Below are positions 51,651 through 56,988 of a stretch of 56,988 nucleotides of DNA, in pieces (positions within the stretch are counted from its first letter, which is position 1; every line of letters starts with the position of its first letter). Source of the DNA: Gemmatimonadota bacterium (GTDB lineage Bacteria > Gemmatimonadota > Gemmatimonadetes > Longimicrobiales > Gaopeijiaceae). Below the pieces are notes generated by a model. That model was given only the letters and a program-made list of their open reading frames with translations. It was not told where the DNA came from and made no database searches. Location of the stretch: contig JAJEBR010000036.1 of assembly GCA_022822445.1 (NCBI GenBank), forward strand, positions 1-56,988, in the 5' to 3' direction. The position numbers were made by a program, and so were the translations under genes.

Positions 51651-51671
51651 CCACCGGAATTCATCCGGTGG
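51651..51671. terminator. hairpin in the leader of the Cys-rich gene
   Basis: CCACCGG (51651-51657) and CCGGTGG (51665-51671) pair perfectly around a 7-nt loop (AATTCAT). It lies 32 bp before the ATG of the Cys-rich gene and 45 bp after a TTGACA hexamer (51606-51611). It could end the upstream mutase transcript or act as a leader structure. No T-run follows. Confidence 0.38.
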
Positions 51672-51702
51672 ACAACTCATAATTGGTGCATGGAGGCAAA
51701 CC

Positions 51703-52272
51703 ATGACGATCGCTAGGAAGACGTACCTGTTCGGGACCGCGGTGTTGGTGTTTCTGGCGGCGAGCGCACCCGTTGAGTTGCGGGCCCAGGACGACGGAGG
51801 AGGGTTGACGTGCGGATGGTGTCTGCAAGTTCCCATCAGTTTGGGTATTTACGAAATAGCTGATCTGCACGGGTTTCCGTACGAGGGTGGCGAGTGTGGC
51901 TGGGAGGGAAGTGGCCAAGGGCACAAGTGTTCCCGTTGTGGAGGCGATGGTTCCAGTTGCCACTTCCTGCCCCAGATTGGTCCATGCCACATCGCTTGTG
52001 GTCCCGAAGGTGACGGGGAGAGGGCGTATGCAGAGATCAAGGAGGCCTTGGAAGACGATAACATGACAGTTGTCGCGTCCGCGCTACTGCGTGAGAGAGC
52101 CGGCGTTTCTGTAGAGTTCGTTTCCGGGGCGGGCCGCATTGATCTCCTACTCCCCTGCGACCCCAACCGGCCGTTTCGCACCATAGCCGTGCTGCCCGAG
52201 GCGCGCGAAAGGCTGGAAGCCGAACTTCGGCTGAGTCCGAGCGTGTCAGCGATACCGCTGCCAGCGTCGTAG
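51703..52272 (+). CDS. Cys-rich exported protein of unknown function
   Basis: A 189-residue protein with no recognised family. A signal peptide is clear: TYLFGTAVLVFLAASAPVEL with cleavage after RAQ. The mature N-terminal half is small and Cys-rich, with CGWC, GECGWEG, CSRCGGDGSSC and PCHIACGP, about ten Cys within 70 residues, suggesting disulfides or metal binding in the periplasm. The second half is helical and Cys-poor apart from LLPCDPN. A ribosome-binding site GGAGG precedes ATG 51703. The base composition is visibly lower in GC than the neighbouring genes. It stands directly ahead of the propeller lipoprotein genes and may be expressed with the first of them (50-bp gap). Confidence 0.68.
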   Translation: MTIARKTYLFGTAVLVFLAASAPVELRAQDDGGGLTCGWCLQVPISLGIYEIADLHGFPYEGGECGWEGSGQGHKCSRCGGDGSSCHFLPQIGPCHIACGPEGDGERAYAEIKEALEDDNMTVVASALLRERAGVSVEFVSGAGRIDLLLPCDPNRPFRTIAVLPEARERLEAELRLSPSVSAIPLPAS

Positions 52273-52322
52273 GAGTCTTCCTTACCGTCTGCGTGCCGGG
52301 TTGAACCCGACACCGGAGGCAA

Positions 52323-53612
52323 ATGCAACTGTACCGACGCTCTCGACGATGTCTCTCCGTTGTGCTCCCGCCGGTCTTGGGCGTGTGCGCCTGTGAACAT
52401 CCCCCGCCCGCTGGCCTCACCTCTGGGCTCACTATCCGAGATTCAGCGGACATCCGCATCGTCGAGAACCGGGCGCCCGTGTGGGATAGCGCCGACTTCT
52501 GGACCGTGGAAGCCGAGCCGGAATTCGTCATTGGCGGGTCAAGCGACATATTGAGATCGGTCGACGACGCCTCCCACCTGCTATGGAGGATTACGTCTGT
52601 CGCTTCGCTTTCTGATGGCAGGGTGGTCATGCTCTCCCAAGGAGGCGATCATCGGGTTCTGGTCTTTGAACGCTCTGGTGCGCTGTCCGAGTCCTTTGGG
52701 CGCGAAGGACGAGGTCCCGGCGAGTTTTCCGCGCCTCAACACCTGCAAGTGCTCCCGGGCGATACGATCGCAGTATGGGACTACATGTTCGATGCGGTCA
52801 GTTATTTCGATCCTTCCGGAACGCTCTTGAGGGAGCGGCCCATTGACCTCGGCGCAGTATTCGCCGCAACGCGAACGAGCACTCAGGATCCTCCCGAGAC
52901 GGTCCATCTGCCACTTCCAGATGGCTCTTTCCTTGTAGTAGTCCGGCATAGCAATTTTGAAATGCCCAGTGAGGGGGAAATCTACAGGATTCCGGTGGCT
53001 TATTTGAGGATCGAATCCGACTACACCGTTGATCATTTCGGTTGGTGGGAAGGGATGGAATTCCTTCACTTGGCCCCCCCTGCCTGGATCCCGATCGTCC
53101 CGTTCCCAGCGAGATCGATCGTTGCTGCTGGGGGAAGCCCGCTGTCGGTTTACGTCACCAACGGAGATCATGGAGATAGATATGAAGTTCATCAGTTTTC
53201 TGAGTCGGGTGGACTTCGGCGCATCTTCCGACGCCCGGTCGAGCCGATTCCTATCACCCGGAGGGAGCTTGAGGAATGGATAGCATTCCACAAGGCGTCC
53301 ATCCCTCAGTCCCAATTGGTCAGCGAAGGATGGCGCGCATGGGAGGTGGCAATGTCCGCGCTTCCGCCAAGAGGATTCCAACCTTCCGTCACAGACCTCC
53401 TGGTGGATCGGGAAGGGTACCTTTGGGTCCACGATGGTGCGAGCGAGTGGAGTGTTTTTGACCCGGACGGGCGTTGGCTTGGAACCCTTGGTATACCGCA
53501 GGGGTCGATTGAATGGATCGGGAAGGACTTGATCCTGGGCGTCCAGCGGGATCTCGATAGCGGCGTCGAGGCTGTTGTGGGGTATAGGCTGAACCGTCGC
53601 GGGAGATCGTAA
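52323..53612 (+). CDS. six-bladed beta-propeller lipoprotein, paralogue 1 (intact)
   Basis: A 429-residue exported protein. The N-terminus has a hydrophobic stretch ending VLGVCACEHPP, consistent with a lipoprotein signal. The rest is made of repeated beta-blade motifs: RDSADIRIVENRAPVWDSA, EFVIGGSSD, LSDGRVVMLS, FERSGALSESFGREGRGPGE, LPGDTIAVWDYM, PLSVYVTNGD, YEVHQFSESGGLRRIFRR and VDREGYLWVHDG. Propellers of this kind are common in Bacteroidota and Gemmatimonadota and usually sit in the periplasm or on the surface. No ligand is known. GGAGG precedes ATG 52323. Paralogues 2 and 3 follow, both frameshifted, which makes this the only complete copy. Confidence 0.8.
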   Translation: MQLYRRSRRCLSVVLPPVLGVCACEHPPPAGLTSGLTIRDSADIRIVENRAPVWDSADFWTVEAEPEFVIGGSSDILRSVDDASHLLWRITSVASLSDGRVVMLSQGGDHRVLVFERSGALSESFGREGRGPGEFSAPQHLQVLPGDTIAVWDYMFDAVSYFDPSGTLLRERPIDLGAVFAATRTSTQDPPETVHLPLPDGSFLVVVRHSNFEMPSEGEIYRIPVAYLRIESDYTVDHFGWWEGMEFLHLAPPAWIPIVPFPARSIVAAGGSPLSVYVTNGDHGDRYEVHQFSESGGLRRIFRRPVEPIPITRRELEEWIAFHKASIPQSQLVSEGWRAWEVAMSALPPRGFQPSVTDLLVDREGYLWVHDGASEWSVFDPDGRWLGTLGIPQGSIEWIGKDLILGVQRDLDSGVEAVVGYRLNRRGRS

Positions 53613-53713
53613 GGTGCGAATCACCGGGGCGGGATCGTTTGTCACGGATCTGTCCCCCCAGCCGCACTCCACCGGCTGGTGGCCAGCGGTTTCGACGCTG
53701 CCGCGTCGACGGA

Positions 53714-53908
53714 ATGATCTTCGCCCACCGCCTGATGCAGGCCACCCCGCGCCGGGGCAGATCGAAGCCGCTGTTCCGGCGCGCCGCACGCCCGCACGCC
53801 CTCGGTGTGGCCGCGGCGCTGCCTCTCTCAGCGACCGCGTGCGGCACGCCCCCGTCTGAGGCCGCCGCAGAGCAGACGCGCACCACCGTGGTTCACAGGA
53901 GCCGACCG
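53714..53908 (+). other. orphan lipoprotein leader ahead of paralogue 2
   Basis: In the same frame as paralogue 2, an ATG at 53714 begins a basic stretch followed by HALGVAAALPLSATACGT, a convincing lipoprotein signal with lipobox SATAC, and about 20 hydrophilic residues. It then runs straight into the second signal peptide at 53909. It looks like the front end of another exported gene whose body is lost. The rest of the 296-bp gap after paralogue 1 (53613-53713) shows nothing. Confidence 0.35.
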
Positions 53909-55197
53909 ATGTCGCCATATCCTTGCCGTCATGTCCTGTTTGCGTCGGTCGCGGTCCTCGCCGCGACAGCATGCGAACAGCCCCCAGCCGAGCCCCAAAT
54001 CCCCGACGTCGTCATCCGGGATTCCGCCGGGATCGAGATCGTCGAGAACCACGCGCCCGTCTGGGGCGCGGGCGACTTCTGGACGGTCGCCCCCGAACCG
54101 GAGTTTTCGCTGGGCGGATACGACACCGCGCCGGGTCCGGCCCGCGATTCCTCTCACCTGATATGGAACATCAGCGCCGCGGCGCCGCTTTCGGACGGAA
54201 AGATCGTCATGCTCGCGCCCATGGCGGACAGGAAGGTGCTCGTCTTCGAGCCGTCGGGAGCGTTTTCCGCGTCGTTCGGACGGGCCGGGGGCCCGGCGAA
54301 CTGAGCTACCCGCTGCACCTCAGGGTGCTTCCGGGCGACACGATCGTCGTATGGGACTACATGTCCGGGCCGATCTACCACTACGATCCCTCGGGCAGCC
54401 TCCTGAAGGAGTCTCGCATCGACGTGCGGGCGCTCAGCGAGGCGACGCGGTCGGCCGAAGTCTACCCTGGCGAATCGATGCACCAGCCTTTGCCGGACGG
54501 GTCCTTCCTCCTCGACCGCCGGCTCGTCAATTGGAAGCGCCCGACGCGGGCAGGGGAGATCTACAGGCGTCCGACGGAGTGGGTACGGATCGACTCCGAC
54601 TATGCCATGCACTCGTTCGGGTGGTGGGAGGCGGAGGAGGAGCTCTCCATGAAGGATCCCTTCGATCCCAACCACCTGCCGTTCCGTGCGAAGTCCCTCG
54701 CTACCGCGGGTGGAGACCCGCGGTCGGTATACGTCACCAACGGAGACCGGTACGAAGTCCACCAATTCTCGCCAACCGGAGTTCTGCGCCGGATCATCCG
54801 ACGCACCGTCGACCCGGTTCCGATTGACGACGAGCGGCAGCGGGAATGGATTGAAGACATCCAGGAGCTCAACTCGCACCGCAACTGGACCGCGTGGGAC
54901 CGGGTCTTCGCCACTGTGCCGGAGCGCAACCATCCGCCCGTTACCGGCCTGTTCGTGGATTCGGAGGGCTACCTGTGGGTTCCGGACCCGGCCAACTGGA
55001 TCCGCGAGACGGGCGAGTGGAACGTCTTCGACCCGGCCGGACGCTGGCTTGGAAACGTGAACCTGCCGTACCACCCGTATCGGATCTCGGACGACCTCAT
55101 CCTGGGGGGCCGGTCCGACCGGGACATCGGGGTGCTCACGATCGCGGGCCTCCGGCTGGACCGGCGCGGAAGACTCGGGGAACGCTCGCCGAATTAG
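53909..55197 (+). pseudogene. six-bladed beta-propeller lipoprotein, paralogue 2 (frameshifted)
   Basis: The first part (53909 to about 54290) starts after AGGAG with a lipoprotein signal (LFASVAVLAATACEQPP) and reads VIRDSAGIEIVENHAPVWGA, WTVAPEPEFSLGGY, SFGRAG, then stops at 54302. The second part continues in the +2 frame: GRGPGELSYPLHLRVLPGDT to YEVHQFSPTGVLRRIIRR and the normal C-terminus ending RRGRLGERSPN. Paralogues 1 and 3 read SFGREGRGPGEF-like sequence across this point, so the break lies in the G/C run CGGGCCGGGGGCCCGG (54281-54296). Either a pseudogene, a phase-variable gene or a sequencing error. Apart from the frameshift no other stop is seen. Confidence 0.75.
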
Positions 55198-55231
55198 AAG
55201 CTCGAAGCTGTAGCAGCCGCATCCGGAAGGC

Positions 55232-55261
55232 CGAATCGATCTCGTTCGAATCGATCTCGTT
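55232..55261 (+). repeat. 15-bp perfect tandem duplication
   Basis: CGAATCGATCTCGTT occurs twice without a gap in the 149-bp spacer between paralogues 2 and 3. It includes the palindrome ATCGAT and could be a slippage product or a small control element. Confidence 0.8.
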
Positions 55262-55346
55262 CTTCCTTGCGACCCGACCAGGGCCTTCCGTACTCTTCCG
55301 GTGCTCGCAGCAGCAGCTTCACCTTGATCATGCGTCGGTTTCCCTA

Positions 55347-56605
55347 ATGACCAGACTCATCCGCGTTGTGATGCCGCTGATCGTCATGTCGGCGTGTGGT
55401 CGGCCAGGCGAGGAAGACCAGCCACCCCCGTCACCCTCCGGGACTCGGCCGACATCCGGATCGTCGAAAATCATGCTCCCGAATGGGACTCTGCCCACTT
55501 CTGGACCGTGGGGCGTGAGCCGGAGTTTGTGATCGGCGGGTACTCCGCCGGGTCCCAGGCGGTCGACGATCCCTCTCACCTGGTCTGGCGGGTCGGGGGC
55601 GCCGCACTCCTTTCGGACGGCAGGGTGGCCGTGCTTGCCAGAGGAGTGGCGAGGGTCCTGGTCTTCGAGGCTTCGGGTGCTCTTGCTGCGTCCTTCGGGG
55701 GCAAGGGGCAGGGACCCGGTGAATTCTCGTATCCCGTGCGCCTTCAGGTGCTACCGGGGGACACCATCGTGGTCTGGGATCGCATGTACGGCCGGATCAG
55801 CCATTTCGATCCATCCGGCACGCTTCTCAGGGAGCGAAGCATCGATTTGGGCGCAGTGTTCGCTGCAACGCGAACGGTCGACCAGCGACCTGGTGAGGGG
55901 GTGGCCCTACCCCTGCCAGACGGAACGTTCCTCGTTGAAGTCAATCGCACCGATTTCCGCCCGATCCTCGACACGCACTACAGAGTTCCGGCTGGCTATG
56001 CGAGAATCGATTCCGCCTACGGCGCCCAGTCATTTGGCTGGTGGGACGGGCAGGAATTCCTCTTCGCCCCGCTGCCCGTCCCCTACTTGTTGCCGTTTCC
56101 GACCGAGACCGTCCTGGCAGCAGGCGGGAGCCCGTTGTCGGTGTACATCAGCAACGGCGATCCATACGAGGTTCACCAGTTCTCCCCAAGGGGCATTCTG
56201 CGGCGGATCATCCGGCGCACCGAGGTGGAGCCGATCCCCATCACCTCCGCAGAAGTGGAGGCCTGGAAGGCGCGGCTGTCCGGGAGGCAGCGAATGGATT
56301 GGGAAGGATGGGACCGGGTCATGGCCAGGAATCCGCCAAGGCCGTACCGTCCCCGGGTTGCCGGGCTTCTCACGGACACCGAAGGCAACCTGTGGGTCGC
56401 GAACCGGTTGGACACCAGCACGAGCGAGTGGAGCGTCTTTGACTCGGAGGGACGCTGGCTGGGGACGCTTGACTTACCCCTGCCACGCATCACCTGGCTC
56501 GGGCGGGATCTCATCGTCGGGGTACAGCGTGATCCCGATACCGATGTGGAGACGGTGGAAGTCTACCGGCTGAACAGAGCCGAGCCACGAAGTCACGAAA
56601 TGTAA
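55347..56605 (+). pseudogene. six-bladed beta-propeller lipoprotein, paralogue 3 (frameshifted near the N-terminus)
   Basis: From ATG 55347 the frame gives a lipoprotein signal (RLIRVVMPLIVMSACGRPGEE) with lipobox-like MSAC, then loses homology. The conserved TPVTLRDSADIRIVENHAPEW begins in the +2 frame, so about one base is missing near the run CCACCCCCG (55421-55430). The body (to 56605) is otherwise complete, with LSDGRVAVLARG, SFGGKGQGPGEFSYP, LPGDTIVVWDRM, PLSVYISNGDPYEVHQFS and DTEGNLWVANRL. A GTG at 55394 could start the body in frame, but such a product would have no export signal. Protein similarity to paralogue 1 is high throughout. Confidence 0.75.
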
Positions 56606-56638
56606 AGAGAACATTACAATTTGTCATGTTTTCATGAC
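56602..56638. promoter_or_regulatory. paired 16-bp operator sites, 21 bp apart, before the terminal gene
   Basis: GTAAAGAGAACATTAC (56602-56617) and GTCATGTTTTCATGAC (56623-56638) start 21 bp apart. The second is a near-perfect dyad (GTCATG...CATGAC) and shows the symmetry of the motif. The pair overlaps the last codon of paralogue 3 and lies about 250 bp before the DUF222-like gene. Confidence 0.65.
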
Positions 56639-56644
56639 AAGACG

Positions 56645-56660
56645 CGTTTCAGCTGAAACG
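56645..56660. promoter_or_regulatory. perfect 16-bp palindrome
   Basis: CGTTTCAGCTGAAACG is self-complementary and starts 6 bp after the paired operator. It may be another operator or a small hairpin. The remaining sequence to 56885 holds no gene. It includes GGGGTATAAAGAGG (about 56814-56827), a possible -10 region for the next gene. Confidence 0.45.
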
Positions 56661-56885
56661 TCTTCGCGGCTCTGCAGCGATGCCTGAGGAGAGAGGTCAG
56701 GAAGATCTGGCAGGCTGCTGAAGCTGGACAACCGTTTCGGCCGACAATCGCACCCGCCCCTTCAGCTCACGCGGCCCAACGGCAGACCACACCCGAACTT
56801 TTCCCGAACTGTGGGGTATAAAGAGGTAGGGTAGCGAACCGCTCGCCCCTCGACCGTTCACCCCTCAAGACCCCGGGATCAGACC

Positions 56886-56988
56886 ATGATATCCACCCAC
56901 TCCCCCACCCCGACCTGCCCCGACGACCCCCTCGGCGACGAGATCGCCGCGCTCTGCGCCCACATCAGCGCCGCCACCTTCCGGCTCC
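56886..56988 (+). CDS. start of a DUF222/HNH-endonuclease-like gene (partial)
   Basis: Only the first 34 codons are present, and the window ends mid-gene. After a Pro/Thr/Ser-rich start, the sequence DPLGDEIAALCAHISAATFR resembles the opening helix of DUF222 (13E12-type) proteins, where a similar GDEIAxLxAHxxAAxxRLL stretch begins a domain that is usually followed by an HNH nuclease motif. The nuclease part lies outside the window. These genes are often multicopy and mobile, but nothing here proves that. Confidence rests on about 20 residues. Confidence 0.55.
   Translation, partial: MISTHSPTPTCPDDPLGDEIAALCAHISAATFRL

Noticed and set aside
51703-56988. Prophage or insertion sequence explaining the lower-GC block
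   Set aside because: No integrase, transposase, terminal inverted repeats or target duplication is visible. Only composition suggests acquisition.

Overview
The window is about 57 kb of GC-rich bacterial DNA. It starts at the 3' end of an rRNA operon (end of 23S, then 5S) and runs through a dense stretch of housekeeping genes. The best guess for the organism is a Gemmatimonadota lineage. This is inferred from the high GC, the frequent GTG/TTG starts, the row of six-bladed beta-propeller lipoproteins, the plug-domain outer-membrane proteins and the gene order yicC-gmk-rpoZ-coaBC. No marker gene was searched.

Layout. 1-440: rRNA. 548-3030 (minus): ruvX-mltG-thiE. 3129-5235: a VOC protein, a small plug-like membrane protein and a Fic-family protein behind a repeat-rich leader and a large palindromic operator. 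5591-10531: icd, a leucyl aminopeptidase and an outer-membrane barrel protein. 10548-19678: one long forward run carrying yicC, gmk, rpoZ, coaBC, a type 4 uracil-DNA glycosylase, dnaB, ispD, a TsaC/Sua5 domain fused to an arginine-phosphatase-like domain, aroE and comF. 19715-23313: gap-pgk-tpiA-secG. 23353-27758: 2-oxoacid dehydrogenase E1alpha, E1beta and E2 followed by lipB, with a convergent RNase H. 28517-32895: carA, HU, moaD-moaE-moaA and mdh. 32986-34733 (minus): a lipoprotein-like gene and dcd, with a remnant of an FKBP prolyl isomerase between them. 35203-49946: a complete 14-gene nuoA-N operon for respiratory complex I behind a near-consensus Rex box. 50143-51546: phosphomannomutase/phosphoglucomutase. 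51703-56605: a lower-GC accessory block with a Cys-rich secreted protein and three propeller paralogues, two of them frameshifted. At 56886 a DUF222/HNH-type gene begins and runs off the end.

Together the genes describe an aerobic, respiring heterotroph: lower glycolysis, pyruvate oxidation with lipoylation, TCA enzymes (icd, mdh) and NADH oxidation by complex I, with molybdopterin synthesis and an outer membrane.

The least ordinary signals are regulatory and degenerative. A 16-bp pseudo-palindrome related to GTMAWG-N4-CATKAC occurs as pairs spaced exactly 21 bp at three unlinked loci. A different 16-mer with the same 21-bp spacing precedes the tsaC fusion gene. Three otherwise recognisable enzymes have lost key residues: Fic His and inhibitory Glu, RNase H Glu48, and the thiamine-diphosphate motif of E1alpha.
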